Source: VFMC01 sp040398525
GTDB lineage: Bacteria; Actinomycetota; Acidimicrobiia; Acidimicrobiales; Ilumatobacteraceae
Length of the DNA: 64,000 nucleotides
Assembly: GCA_040398525.1 (NCBI GenBank)
Contig: JBBATY010000006.1
Coordinates: forward strand, 1 to 64,000
Direction: 5' to 3'
In this document: piece after piece, positions 42,805 to 51,584 of the stretch
Numbering within the stretch: position 1 is the first letter of the stretch
Layout of the letters: every line of letters starts with the position of its first letter
Position numbers and translations under genes: made by a program
Notes under the pieces: model-generated
The model's database searches: none
Seen by the model: the letters and a program-made list of their open reading frames with translations, nothing else
Told to the model about the DNA's origin: nothing

Positions 42805-44355
42805 TCAGGCGTGGTCGGGGGTGCGCGGGAGGAAGCGGTACACGACACCTGCCAGCACCAGGCACACCAGACCGCCCATCCACATCGCCGCGTCCTGACC
42901 GGCGATCCAGCCTTCGCCCGCAGCCTGCACCAGCCCTGCGCTCAGCTCCGGGTAGTCGGCCTGGTACCGGTCGGCGACGGCGAGCGCGCCGTTCAGCGAT
43001 CGGCTCACCTGCAGCACGATGTCGTCACCCACCTGGTCGCGCACATCGGCCGGCAGGCTGGCGAACAGGTCGGTGAAGTAGCGGGTGTAGTACACCGATG
43101 ACACCGCCCCGAACAGGGCGATGCCGAGCGCGCCGCCGAAGTCGCGGGTGACATCGTTGACCGCCGAGCCCACACCGGCCTGCGACGGGGGCAACGAGTT
43201 CATGATCGCGTTCGTGGTGGGGGTGGCCGTCAGCCCCACGCCGGCGCCGAGCAGCAGCATGCCCAAGCCGATCGGCAGGTACGGCATGTCGGCACTCCAG
43301 AACCCCGCCCACGCGAACGACAGCGCCATCACCACCAGGCCGAGCGCCACCACCTTGTTCGATCCCCACGGAAGGTCGAGCTTGGCGGACACCTGCGACA
43401 TGACGAGCATGCCGATCGACGACGGCAGCACCGCCAGACCCGCCTCGAGCGGCGAGTAGCCGAGCACGTTCTGGAAGAACTGCGCGCCGAGGAACGAGTA
43501 GCCGAAGGTGGCGAAGAAGACGAACGTGACGGCCAGCGCGGCGATGCCGAACCGTGGCCGCAGGAACGTGCGCACATCGAGCAGTGGATGGTTCGCCTGC
43601 AGTTGGCGGCGCACGAACAACAGCCCGGTGACGATGGCCACCACCAGCCCGACGACCACGGTGCCCTCGAGGCCGTGGATCGGCCACTCGATGATCGCGT
43701 AGAGCAGCGAGGCGACGAACACCACGCTGAACGCGCCGCCGAGCCAGTCGACGGCGTGGTCGGGTGATCCGCCGTCGCGGGGCAAGGCGAACCAGCCGAG
43801 GCCGATCGCCACCAGCGCGATCGGCGCCCCCAGCAAGAACACGCTGCCCCACCAGAAGTGCTCGAGCAGCAACCCGGCGATGACCGGGCCGAGCGCACTG
43901 CCTGCCGATGCCACACCGGCCCACAACCCGATCGCACCGACCCGCTCGGCGGGATCGGGGAAGAGCGAGATGATGAACGACAGCGTGGTGGGGAACAGCA
44001 GCGCGATCGCCAGACCGGTGAACCCCCGGGCGACGATGAGCATCCCGGTGCTCGACGCCCAGGCCGCGACGATCGAGCCGGGGATGGTGAGCAGCGCACC
44101 GAGCAGGTAGAGCAGACGCCGGCCGTAGCGGTCGCCGATGGCGCCGCTCAGCAGCACGAATGAGGTGAGCGCGATCGTGAACGAGTCCGAGATCCAGGCG
44201 ATCTCCGAGCCCTCGGCGCCGAGGTCGGCCGCGATCACCGGCAGGGCGACGTTGGTGACCGACATGTTCATGACTGCCGTGAACGCGCCGAGCAGCAGCA
44301 CGGCGAGGGTGAACCTCCGGTTCGGCGACCGGGTCACCGCGGCATCAGCGCTCAT
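42805..44355 (-). CDS. MFS drug:H+ antiporter, DHA2 family
   Basis: A 516-residue major-facilitator transporter with about 14 predicted helices. Motif A is present as GAIGDRYGRRLLY, and TNVALPVIAADLG and EIAWISDSF near the N-terminus are typical of EmrB/QacA-like DHA2 exporters. It probably exports an amphipathic compound. It lies 10 nt downstream of tryptophan 2,3-dioxygenase on the same strand, so the two are probably one operon. Transport of an indole or kynurenine-type compound is possible but speculative. Confidence 0.9.
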   Translation of the reverse strand: MSADAAVTRSPNRRFTLAVLLLGAFTAVMNMSVTNVALPVIAADLGAEGSEIAWISDSFTIALTSFVLLSGAIGDRYGRRLLYLLGALLTIPGSIVAAWASSTGMLIVARGFTGLAIALLFPTTLSFIISLFPDPAERVGAIGLWAGVASAGSALGPVIAGLLLEHFWWGSVFLLGAPIALVAIGLGWFALPRDGGSPDHAVDWLGGAFSVVFVASLLYAIIEWPIHGLEGTVVVGLVVAIVTGLLFVRRQLQANHPLLDVRTFLRPRFGIAALAVTFVFFATFGYSFLGAQFFQNVLGYSPLEAGLAVLPSSIGMLVMSQVSAKLDLPWGSNKVVALGLVVMALSFAWAGFWSADMPYLPIGLGMLLLGAGVGLTATPTTNAIMNSLPPSQAGVGSAVNDVTRDFGGALGIALFGAVSSVYYTRYFTDLFASLPADVRDQVGDDIVLQVSRSLNGALAVADRYQADYPELSAGLVQAAGEGWIAGQDAAMWMGGLVCLVLAGVVYRFLPRTPDHA

Positions 44356-44365
44356 CGGGCACCGC

Positions 44366-45202
44366 TCACAGCACCGAGCGCAGCGACCAGATCTCGGGGA
44401 AGAGCACCACGTCGAGCATCGCGCGAAGGTAGCCGACCCCCGACGTGCCGCCCGTCCCTCGCCGCGAGCCGATCACCCGCTCGACCGTGGTGAGGTGGCG
44501 GAAGCGCCACAACCGGAACGCGTCCTCGAAGTCGGTGAGCTCCTCGGCGAGTTGGTAGAGGTCCCAGTGCCGGGCGGGATCGCGATAGACCTCGAGCCAC
44601 GCAGCCTCGACTTCGGTGTCGGGCTCGTGTCGCACCGTCCAGTCGCGGTCGACCGCCCGGGTGGGCACGGCGAGCCCACGGCGGGCCAACAGGCGCAGTG
44701 CCTCGTCGTAGAGCGACGGGGCACGCCAAGCAGCCTCGACCTCGGCGAGGCGCTCGGGGCGGTGCTCGTGCGGGGCAAGCATCAGCGGGTCCTTGTTGCC
44801 CGCGGCGAACTCGATGCAGCGGTACTGCCAGCTCTGGAAGCCACTCGACCGGCCCAGGTAGGGCCGGATGGCCGAGTACTCGGGCGGGGTCATCGTCGCG
44901 AGCACGTCCCAGGCGTGGACCAACTGCTCCATGATGCGGCTCACCCGGGCGAGCATCTTGAACGCAGGCTGCAGCTCGTCGGCGGCGAGCGCGTTGATGG
45001 CGGCACGCAGCTCGTGCAGCATCAACTTCATCCACAACTCGCTGGTCTGGTGCTGCACGATGAAGAGCATCTCGTCGTGGTGCGGCGAGAGAGGATGCTG
45101 CGCCGACAGCACCTCGTCGAGGCGCAGGTAGTCGCCGTAGCTCATGTCGGCAGAGAAATCGAGCTGCGCGCCGTGCGGGTGCTCGGGGGTGACCTCGTGC
45201 AT
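44366..45202 (-). CDS. kynA: Tryptophan 2,3-dioxygenase
   Basis: A 278-residue heme dioxygenase that opens the indole ring of L-tryptophan to N-formylkynurenine. Recognisable motifs are MLFIVQHQTSELWMKLML (active-site His), RSSGFQSWQYRCIEF (substrate contacts) and FRHLTTVERVIGSRRG with the heme-ligand His, followed by GTGGTSGVGYL. No kynureninase or formamidase lies nearby, so the rest of the pathway is elsewhere. A GAGACT box lies 6 nt before ATG 45202. A 20-bp inverted repeat lies in the divergent intergenic region. Confidence 0.95.
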   Translation of the reverse strand: MHEVTPEHPHGAQLDFSADMSYGDYLRLDEVLSAQHPLSPHHDEMLFIVQHQTSELWMKLMLHELRAAINALAADELQPAFKMLARVSRIMEQLVHAWDVLATMTPPEYSAIRPYLGRSSGFQSWQYRCIEFAAGNKDPLMLAPHEHRPERLAEVEAAWRAPSLYDEALRLLARRGLAVPTRAVDRDWTVRHEPDTEVEAAWLEVYRDPARHWDLYQLAEELTDFEDAFRLWRFRHLTTVERVIGSRRGTGGTSGVGYLRAMLDVVLFPEIWSLRSVL

Positions 45203-45228
45203 GCCGGCAGTCTCGCACGGTCACCGTT

Positions 45229-45248
45229 GAACACCGACGGTGGTGTTC
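45229..45248. promoter_or_regulatory. Inverted repeat between kynA and a LiaF-like gene
   Basis: GAACACC and GGTGTTC arms (7 bp each) are separated by 6 bp in a 62-bp divergent intergenic region. This is suitable as a dimeric regulator site for one or both genes. The TTGACA overlapping its right edge is too close to ATG 45265 to be that gene's -35. Confidence 0.45.
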
Positions 45249-45264
45249 TTGACAGAATGGGGCG

Positions 45265-46032
45265 ATGGCCACCGTGACGCCCGATCCGTTCAGCACCGTT
45301 CCGAACCTCCCGTCGCCCGCGTACACGCTGCCGGCCGGCGACGCCACGACCGTGCTGCCACAGGTGGCCGCGCCGGCCGTCGCCGTCGACGACACCTCGA
45401 AGAAGAAGCGGCGGCGCAAGGCTCGGCGGCACATCCCGATCGGCTCGACCGTGCTGTTCCTCACCGTGCTCGCCGGTGTGGTGGCCCAGGTGGGCGAGCG
45501 CCTCGACTGGTGGAACGTCGATGCCGGTGATGCCGTGCTGGTGGGCCTGCTCGCCATCACGGCGGGGTTCGTGCTCAGCAAGATCGTCAACCGCTCGTGG
45601 GTGCTGATCCCGATGGTGGTGCTCGCTGCCGCGACCACGGTGGCCTACGCCGTCGCCGAGCCCGATCTCGAGGGCGCGGTCGGCGTGCGCACGCTCACCC
45701 CGGGCACCGTCGCCGAGCTCGATGCCCGCGAGCACCTGGCCATCGGTGCACTGACCATCGATCTCCGCGACCTCGCCACCACCGATGCACCCGTGACCCT
45801 CGAGGGTGAGGTCGGCGTCGGTGAGCTGAAGGTGCTGCTGCCCGCCGATGTGGGCATCGAGCTCGTCGGCTCGGTGAACAGCGGTCGGATGAGCGTGTTC
45901 GGTGAGACGGTGGGCCTCGGCACCGGCATCGACCAGCGCATCATCGTGGCCCCACCGACCGACGGGGCAGGCACGATCGTGCTCGACCTCCACGTCGGTG
46001 GTGGCGAGCTCGAGATCCACCGGATGCCCTGA
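45265..46032 (+). CDS. LiaF-like membrane protein with C-terminal envelope-stress domain
   Basis: A 255-residue protein. A Pro/Ala-rich N-terminus with a KKKRRRKARR patch is followed by three hydrophobic segments (about residues 60-80, 92-110 and 112-130). A C-terminal beta-rich domain, GEVGVGELKVLLPADVGIELVGSVNSGRM, resembles the LiaF/DUF4097-type cell-wall stress module. It may sense or report envelope stress, but no partner kinase is adjacent. A CAGAAT box lies 6 nt before the ATG. Confidence 0.75.
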   Translation: MATVTPDPFSTVPNLPSPAYTLPAGDATTVLPQVAAPAVAVDDTSKKKRRRKARRHIPIGSTVLFLTVLAGVVAQVGERLDWWNVDAGDAVLVGLLAITAGFVLSKIVNRSWVLIPMVVLAAATTVAYAVAEPDLEGAVGVRTLTPGTVAELDAREHLAIGALTIDLRDLATTDAPVTLEGEVGVGELKVLLPADVGIELVGSVNSGRMSVFGETVGLGTGIDQRIIVAPPTDGAGTIVLDLHVGGGELEIHRMP

Positions 46033-46076
46033 CCGACAGGGTCCGTCCGACCTCCATCGCGATCGCCCGGCACGGG

Positions 46077-46082
46077 TACCGT
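46077..46082 (+). promoter_or_regulatory. -10 box, leaderless LLM gene
   Basis: TACCGT lies 6 nt before ATG 46089. Confidence 0.5.
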
Positions 46083-46088
46083 CGGCCC

Positions 46089-47114
46089 ATGCGCGTCGAC
46101 GTCATGACCGGTCCGCTCCCACTGCAACAGATGGTGGCCTTCGCCCAGCGCGTGCAGCAGGCAGGCTTCGACGGCATCGTGCTCACCGAGGCCGGCCGCA
46201 CGGCCTATCTGGCTGCGACCGCTGCGGCGCTGGCCGCACCGGGCCTGCACCTGTCGACCGGTGTGGCCGTGGCGTTCCCGCGCAGCCCGATGGTGACGGC
46301 CCAGGTGGCGTGGGAGTTGCAGGAGGCCACCGCCGGCAACTTCCGGCTCGGCCTCGGCACCCAGGTGCGCACCCATGTCGTGCGTCGCTTCGGTGTCGAC
46401 TTCGACCCGCCCGGCCCCCGCCTGGCCGACTATGTGCGCGCCGTGCGCGCCTGCTTCGCCGGGTTTCGCGGCGCACCGCTCGACCACCACGGGCCGTACT
46501 ACGAACTGACCTTCCTGAACCGCCAGTGGAGCCCCGGCCCGATCGACGTCGCCGACCCGCGCATCGACGTCGCCGCCGTGAACCCGTGGATGTTGCGGAT
46601 GGCCGGAGAGGTGGCCGACGGAGTGCACGTCCACCCGATCGGCGAGCCCGGCTACCTGCGTCGCCACGTGGTGCCCAATGTGGCTGCCGGCGCGGCGACG
46701 GCCGGTCGCAGTGCTGCCGACGTCGACCTGATCGTGCCGGTGAGCTGCATCGTCGGCGACACCGATGCCGAACGCGAGGCCGACCGCACCGCCCTGCGCG
46801 GTGCGTTCAGCTTCTACGGCTCGACCCCGAACTACGCGTTCATCTGGGACGAGGCCGGCTTCGAGGGCACCACCGCCCGCATCCGCGCCCACCAGAAGGC
46901 CGGTGACCTTGCGGCCATGACGACGGAGATCACCGACGAGCACCTCGGGGTGTTCGCCACCGAGGCGAGCTGGGACGGCCTGGCCGAGGCACTGGTGTCG
47001 AAGTACGACGGCCTGGCGGCACGACTGGTGATGTACAACGCGCTCGGTCCGGGGCCCGACCGGCTCGAGCGGATGGGCGAGGTCGCCCGCCGCATCCGCG
47101 CACTCACGCAGTGA
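46089..47114 (+). CDS. F420-type LLM oxidoreductase (TIGR03617-like)
   Basis: A 341-residue luciferase-like TIM-barrel protein. GFDGIVLTEAGRTAYLAATAAAL and GNFRLGLGTQVRTHVVRRFG match the F420-dependent LLM group, in which QVRTHVVRRFG is a family-typical loop. F420 use is inferred from family, and the substrate is unknown. The next gene, 66 bp on, is a second LLM enzyme with its own promoter. Confidence 0.88.
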   Translation: MRVDVMTGPLPLQQMVAFAQRVQQAGFDGIVLTEAGRTAYLAATAAALAAPGLHLSTGVAVAFPRSPMVTAQVAWELQEATAGNFRLGLGTQVRTHVVRRFGVDFDPPGPRLADYVRAVRACFAGFRGAPLDHHGPYYELTFLNRQWSPGPIDVADPRIDVAAVNPWMLRMAGEVADGVHVHPIGEPGYLRRHVVPNVAAGAATAGRSAADVDLIVPVSCIVGDTDAEREADRTALRGAFSFYGSTPNYAFIWDEAGFEGTTARIRAHQKAGDLAAMTTEITDEHLGVFATEASWDGLAEALVSKYDGLAARLVMYNALGPGPDRLERMGEVARRIRALTQ

Positions 47115-47168
47115 GCAGTGGGGCCGTCTTTCGGCCCGATCTCCCACCACGCCGACCCGTCGACGCCG

Positions 47169-47174
47169 TACAGT
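47169..47174 (+). promoter_or_regulatory. -10 box, leaderless LLM/molybdoenzyme operon
   Basis: TACAGT lies 6 nt before ATG 47181, which sets this start over the in-frame upstream codon at 47118. Confidence 0.55.
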
Positions 47175-47180
47175 CGCACC

Positions 47181-48167
47181 ATGGCCAACACGCTCATCCG
47201 CAAGGGACTCCAGATCCCGCTGTTCACCTACCCCGGCGTCGCCCCCGACGAGTTGTTCGAGCACATCGCCTCGATCGCCACCACCGCCGAGCGCAGCGGC
47301 TTCGACAGCGTGTGGGTGATGGACCACTTCTACCAGCTGCCCGGTCTCGGCCGCCCCGAGCAGGAGATGTTCGAGTGCTACTCGCTGCTCACCGCGCTCG
47401 CCGCGCGCACGAGCACCGTACGGCTCGGCGCCATGGTGGGTGGCATGACCTACCGCAACCCGGCCTTCCTGGCGAAGACCGTCACCGGCCTCGACGTCAT
47501 CTCGCGCGGCCGGGCGATCTGGGGCATCGGCGCCGGCTGGTTCGAGATGGAGCACACCGCGTACGGCTACGAGTTCGGCACCTTCACCGACCGCTTCGAG
47601 AAGCTCGAGGAGGGGTTGCAGATCGCGAAGAGCATGTTCGTGAACGAGCGCACCAGCTTCGAGGGCAAGTGGTTCACCGTGCGCGACGCGCTGAACGTGC
47701 CGAAGCCGATCCAGGCCGGCGGCCCGCCCGTGATGATCGGCGGCAGCGGCGAGAAGAAGACCTTGCGGATGGTCGCCCAGTACGGCGACGCATGCAACGT
47801 GTTCGGCGACGCCGCCACGGTGGGCCGACTGATGGGCGTGCTCGACGCACACTGCGAGCGCCTCGGCCGCGACCCGGGCGAGATCTGCCGCACCCGACTC
47901 GGCACGCTGGTGGTCGGCCGCACGATGGCCGAGGCCGAGGCCAAGGTGAGCGCACGCTTCGGCGGCGCCGCCATCGCGGACCTGCCTGCCGACATGCAGG
48001 CTCGGCTGCGCGGCATGTTCGTGATCGGTGACGCAGCAGCCGTGCAGGAGCAGGTGCAGGAGCTGCTCGACGCCGGCCTCGACGGCATCGTGTTCAACAT
48101 GCCCGATGCCCACGACCTCGAAGCGGTCGAGCTCGCCGGTGAGGTGCTCCGGCCCGTCCTCGGATGA
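47181..48167 (+). CDS. F420-type LLM oxidoreductase (TIGR03560-like)
   Basis: A 328-residue luciferase-like oxidoreductase. SGFDSVWVMDHFYQLP, VRLGAMVGGMTYRNPAFLAK and GIGAGWFEMEHTAYGYEF are diagnostic of the F420-dependent LLM class, and PPVMIGGSGEKKTLRMVAQYGD is the phosphate/cofactor region. Its TGA overlaps the ATG of the molybdopterin oxidoreductase (ATGA), so the two are co-expressed and may act in one redox pathway. Confidence 0.92.
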   Translation: MANTLIRKGLQIPLFTYPGVAPDELFEHIASIATTAERSGFDSVWVMDHFYQLPGLGRPEQEMFECYSLLTALAARTSTVRLGAMVGGMTYRNPAFLAKTVTGLDVISRGRAIWGIGAGWFEMEHTAYGYEFGTFTDRFEKLEEGLQIAKSMFVNERTSFEGKWFTVRDALNVPKPIQAGGPPVMIGGSGEKKTLRMVAQYGDACNVFGDAATVGRLMGVLDAHCERLGRDPGEICRTRLGTLVVGRTMAEAEAKVSARFGGAAIADLPADMQARLRGMFVIGDAAAVQEQVQELLDAGLDGIVFNMPDAHDLEAVELAGEVLRPVLG

Positions 48168-50263
48168 GCGACACCCTGTCGGGCACGTCGACCGACACGC
48201 GCACCGTCCACGGCACCTGCCACCACGACTGCCCCGACAGCTGCGGCTGGCTGGTCGAGGTCGCCGGTGACGGGGACCGGGCCGTGCCGGTGCGCCTGCG
48301 CGGCAACCCTGCCCACCCCTACAGCCAGGGCGAGCTGTGCCCGAAGGTGAATCGTTTCCTCGACCGCGTCGCCAGCCCCGAGCGGATCACCACCCCGCTG
48401 CGGCGAGTGGGCGCCAAGGGTGAGGGGCGCTTCGAGCCGGTGTCGTGGGCCGATGCGCTCGCCGAGATCGGCACGCGGTTCGCCGACATCATCGCCACCG
48501 ACGGCCCAGGTGCGATCGTGCCGTTCACCAGTGCCGGCAACCAGGGCCTGCTCGCACTGTTCTTCGGCGACCGGCTCTGGAACCACCTCGGCGTGGTTCG
48601 ACTCACCGGTGCCCTCTGCGGGCTCACCGCCGGCGCAGGCCTCGCCGCCACCTACGGCAGCGGCCGCGGCCTCGACCCGTCGGAGATGCGCCACTCGAAG
48701 CTGATCATCCTGTGGGGCACCAACACCAGGCTCACCAACCGGCACCTGTGGCCCACGGTCGAGGCGGCGCGTGCCGAGGGAGCCGAGGTGGTGGTGATCG
48801 ACCCGATCCGCACCATCACCGCCGACGCGGCCGACTGGTTCATCCAGCCCCTGCCCGGCACCGATGTGGCGCTGATGCTGGCGGTCATGCACGTCCTCGT
48901 GCGCGACGGCCTCGTCGACCACGAGTGGGTGGCTGAGCACACCATCGGCTTCGACGAGTTGGCAGCCCATGTCGCCGAGTGGACGCCCGAACAGGCAGCA
49001 GCCGTCACCGGTGTGGCCGCAGCCGACATCGAACGACTCGCTCACCTGTACGGCACCGTGCGTCCGGCGGCGATCCGCACACTCATCGGCCCCGAGCACC
49101 ACGAGCACGGGGCGATGTTCTTCCGCACCCTCGCCTGCCTGCCCGCCCTGGTCGGCGCCTGGCGCCACCGCGGCGGTGGCGTGGCCCGCAGCGTCGGTGT
49201 GTGGTGCGACGAGGCCGTCGACATGGCGGCCATCGCCCGACCCGACCTGGCCCGGGCCGGCACCCGGCGTCGCGAGTTGCCGATGGTGCGTGTGGCCGAA
49301 TGGCTGCACGACGCCACGGCCGACGGCGGCCCGCCAGTGCGCGCCCTGGTGGTGGTGGGTGGCAACCCCGTGGTGACCGTGCCCGACAGTGCCGGCATCG
49401 AGCGGGGCCTCGCCCGCGACGACCTGTTCACCGTGGTGCACGAGCAGTTCCTCACCGACACCGCTCGGTGGGCCGACATCGTGCTGCCCGCCACCACGCA
49501 GATCGAGGCGGTCGACGTGGTCACCTCGTGGGGCCACCTCTACCTCGGCTGGAACGAGCCGGCCATCGCGCCCGTCGGCGACTCGGTGAGCAACAGCGAG
49601 CTCCACCGTCGTCTGGCCGCGGCCCTCGGCTGCACCGAGCCCGCGCTGTTCGACGACGACCACCAGGTGCTCGCCGAGGCCATCACCGGCGTCGACATCG
49701 AGCAGTTGCGCGAGGTGGGCTTCCTGCGCAGCCCGGCCTACCCGAGCGACGGCCGGCCCTACGCCGAGGGCGGGTTCGCCACCGCATCGGGTCGGGTCGA
49801 GTTGGCGAGCGACAGCCTGGTTGCGCGTGGCCTGCCCCGCCTGCCCACCTACACGCCGGCCCACGAAGGCCACGGTGGCGACCGAGCGCTGCTCGACCGG
49901 TTCCCCTTCGCACTGCTCACCCCGAAGCAGCACGTCCGCTTCTTGAACTCGAGCTACTCGCACCTGCCGGGCCACGGGCCACTCGAGGGTGGGCCGTACG
50001 TCGAGATGATGGCCGCGGACGCAGCCCGGCTCGGCGTGGTCGACGGCCGGACGGTGCGTGTGCACAACGACCGCGGCGAGCTGCACCTGCCCGTGAAGGT
50101 GACCGAGCGACTCCGCCCCGGCGTGGTGGCGATCCCCTGGGGGTGGTGGCAGCGCGACCATGGCGACGCGGCGAGCGCCAACGCGCTCACCAGTGCCACG
50201 CTCACCGACTGGGGTGGCGGTGTGGCCTACAGCGACACGCTCGTGGCCATCGACCCGGCCTGA
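48164..50263 (+). CDS. Molybdopterin oxidoreductase (DMSO reductase superfamily)
   Basis: A 699-residue molybdoenzyme. The N-terminal [4Fe-4S] site is C-H-H-D-C-P-D-S-C followed by GELCPK (about residues 18-58). GALCGLTAGAG is at the expected Mo-ligand region, and the C-terminal molybdopterin-guanine-dinucleotide domain has LLTPKQHVRFLNSS and VRVHNDRGELHLPVKV. No Tat signal is visible, so it is cytoplasmic. Substrate and electron partner are unknown. It is translationally coupled to an F420-type enzyme, an unusual pairing that suggests deazaflavin-linked electron flow (inference). Confidence 0.92.
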   Translation: MSDTLSGTSTDTRTVHGTCHHDCPDSCGWLVEVAGDGDRAVPVRLRGNPAHPYSQGELCPKVNRFLDRVASPERITTPLRRVGAKGEGRFEPVSWADALAEIGTRFADIIATDGPGAIVPFTSAGNQGLLALFFGDRLWNHLGVVRLTGALCGLTAGAGLAATYGSGRGLDPSEMRHSKLIILWGTNTRLTNRHLWPTVEAARAEGAEVVVIDPIRTITADAADWFIQPLPGTDVALMLAVMHVLVRDGLVDHEWVAEHTIGFDELAAHVAEWTPEQAAAVTGVAAADIERLAHLYGTVRPAAIRTLIGPEHHEHGAMFFRTLACLPALVGAWRHRGGGVARSVGVWCDEAVDMAAIARPDLARAGTRRRELPMVRVAEWLHDATADGGPPVRALVVVGGNPVVTVPDSAGIERGLARDDLFTVVHEQFLTDTARWADIVLPATTQIEAVDVVTSWGHLYLGWNEPAIAPVGDSVSNSELHRRLAAALGCTEPALFDDDHQVLAEAITGVDIEQLREVGFLRSPAYPSDGRPYAEGGFATASGRVELASDSLVARGLPRLPTYTPAHEGHGGDRALLDRFPFALLTPKQHVRFLNSSYSHLPGHGPLEGGPYVEMMAADAARLGVVDGRTVRVHNDRGELHLPVKVTERLRPGVVAIPWGWWQRDHGDAASANALTSATLTDWGGGVAYSDTLVAIDPA

Positions 50264-50294
50264 AACCGGGCCGAGCACCCCCAGCATGCAGGGG

Positions 50295-50300
50295 TAGCCT
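50295..50300 (+). promoter_or_regulatory. -10 box, leaderless MgtE_N-CBS operon
   Basis: TAGCCT lies 6 nt before ATG 50307. Confidence 0.55.
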
Positions 50301-50306
50301 TGCCCC

Positions 50307-51584
50307 ATGGCCGGCGATCTCATCTACGCGTTCCGTGTGATGCGCCTGCCGTTGCTCGATGCCGGTGGTGCCGCCATCGGCCGACTCGAGGACATCGTCG
50401 TCGTCCCGCCCCAAGAGGGCGCCGCGCCGCGAGTGCTCGGCTTCGTCGCCCTCAGCCAGCGGCGCCGGATCTTCGTCAACGTCGGTCGCATCGGGTCGCT
50501 CGACAGTGAGGGGGCCCGGCTGCGCAGCTGGGACGTCGACCTCAACCCGTTCAAGGTGCGCAGCGGCGAACTGCTCATCGGGCGCGACCTGATCGACAGC
50601 CGGGTGGGCGACGAGACCGTCAGCGACGTCGCCCTGCGACCCGGCGGCGACGGCCGCCAGACGTGGTGGGAAGTGTCCAAGGTCCGCCTCGCCAGGCGGA
50701 CCGCACTGCGCCGCCGGCCCAGCTACCGGTTGCTCGACTACACCGAGGTGCCCGCGCTGTTCCGCAGCGCACCGGGCAACGAGATCGCGGCCGAAGCGGC
50801 CCGGATGCGCGACATGCACCCGAGCGACGTGGCCGCCATCGTGCGCTCCCTGCCCCTCACCCAGCGCAAGCAGCTCGCCGCAGTGATGGACGACGAGCGC
50901 CTCGCCGACCTGCTCGAGGAATTGCCCGAGGCCGAGCAGCTGCGCATCATCGAAGGTCTCGACCTCGAACGGCTGCTCGGCGTGCTCGAGGAGATGGAGT
51001 ACGACGACGCGGCCGACCTGCTCGCCGAGATGCCGGGCGAGCAGCGCACCGCGATCCTCGAGGCGATGGACGACGAGGATGCCGACGTGATGCGTCGCCT
51101 TCTGGCCTACGAAGACGGCACCGCCGGCTCGCTGATGACGCCGGAGATCATCGTCCTCGGGCCCACCGCCACCGTCGCGCAGGCGCTGGCCGAGATCCGC
51201 GACCCCGAGTGGTTGGTGAGCATCGCTGCCCAGGTGTTCGTGGTGAACCCGCCGTACAAGCCACCCACCGGCACCTATCTCGGCATCGTCCACTTCCAGC
51301 GCCTGCTGCGCGAACCGCCGAGCATGGAGCTCGGCCGGTGCCTCGAGCAGGAGCCCACCATCACCCCGGAACTGTCCGAGCGCGAGGTGGCCGAGCGGCT
51401 GGCCAGCTACAACATGCTCGCCGTCGGGGTGTGCGACGACGCGGGCCGCCTGCTCGGGGCGATCACCGTCGACGACGTCCTCGACCGCACCCTGCCGGCC
51501 GGCTGGCGCCAGCGGCGGCGCATCGGCGCACCCCTCGGTGCGGGGGCTGCAGGAGGTGCAGCGAGCGCAGGGGGCGCGTCATGA
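50307..51584 (+). CDS. Soluble MgtE N-domain plus CBS protein
   Basis: A 425-residue protein built like the cytoplasmic part of the MgtE magnesium channel. Residues 1-140 are two PRC-barrel-like beta modules. About 165-270 is the MgtE_N helical superhelix with acidic DDERLADLLEELPEAEQ-type repeats. About 272-400 is a CBS pair that opens with the MgtE hallmark YEDGTAGSLMTPE. There is no transmembrane pore, so it is a regulator or Mg2+ sensor rather than a transporter. The DUF1003 membrane protein is coupled to it (ATGA overlap) and may supply a membrane partner. Confidence 0.9.
   Translation: MAGDLIYAFRVMRLPLLDAGGAAIGRLEDIVVVPPQEGAAPRVLGFVALSQRRRIFVNVGRIGSLDSEGARLRSWDVDLNPFKVRSGELLIGRDLIDSRVGDETVSDVALRPGGDGRQTWWEVSKVRLARRTALRRRPSYRLLDYTEVPALFRSAPGNEIAAEAARMRDMHPSDVAAIVRSLPLTQRKQLAAVMDDERLADLLEELPEAEQLRIIEGLDLERLLGVLEEMEYDDAADLLAEMPGEQRTAILEAMDDEDADVMRRLLAYEDGTAGSLMTPEIIVLGPTATVAQALAEIRDPEWLVSIAAQVFVVNPPYKPPTGTYLGIVHFQRLLREPPSMELGRCLEQEPTITPELSEREVAERLASYNMLAVGVCDDAGRLLGAITVDDVLDRTLPAGWRQRRRIGAPLGAGAAGGAASAGGAS

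Noticed and set aside
45249..45256. A perfect TTGACA as a -35 box for the LiaF-like gene
   Set aside because: It lies only about 10 nt before ATG 45265, which would put the -10 inside the gene. CAGAAT fits better as the -10 of a leaderless start.
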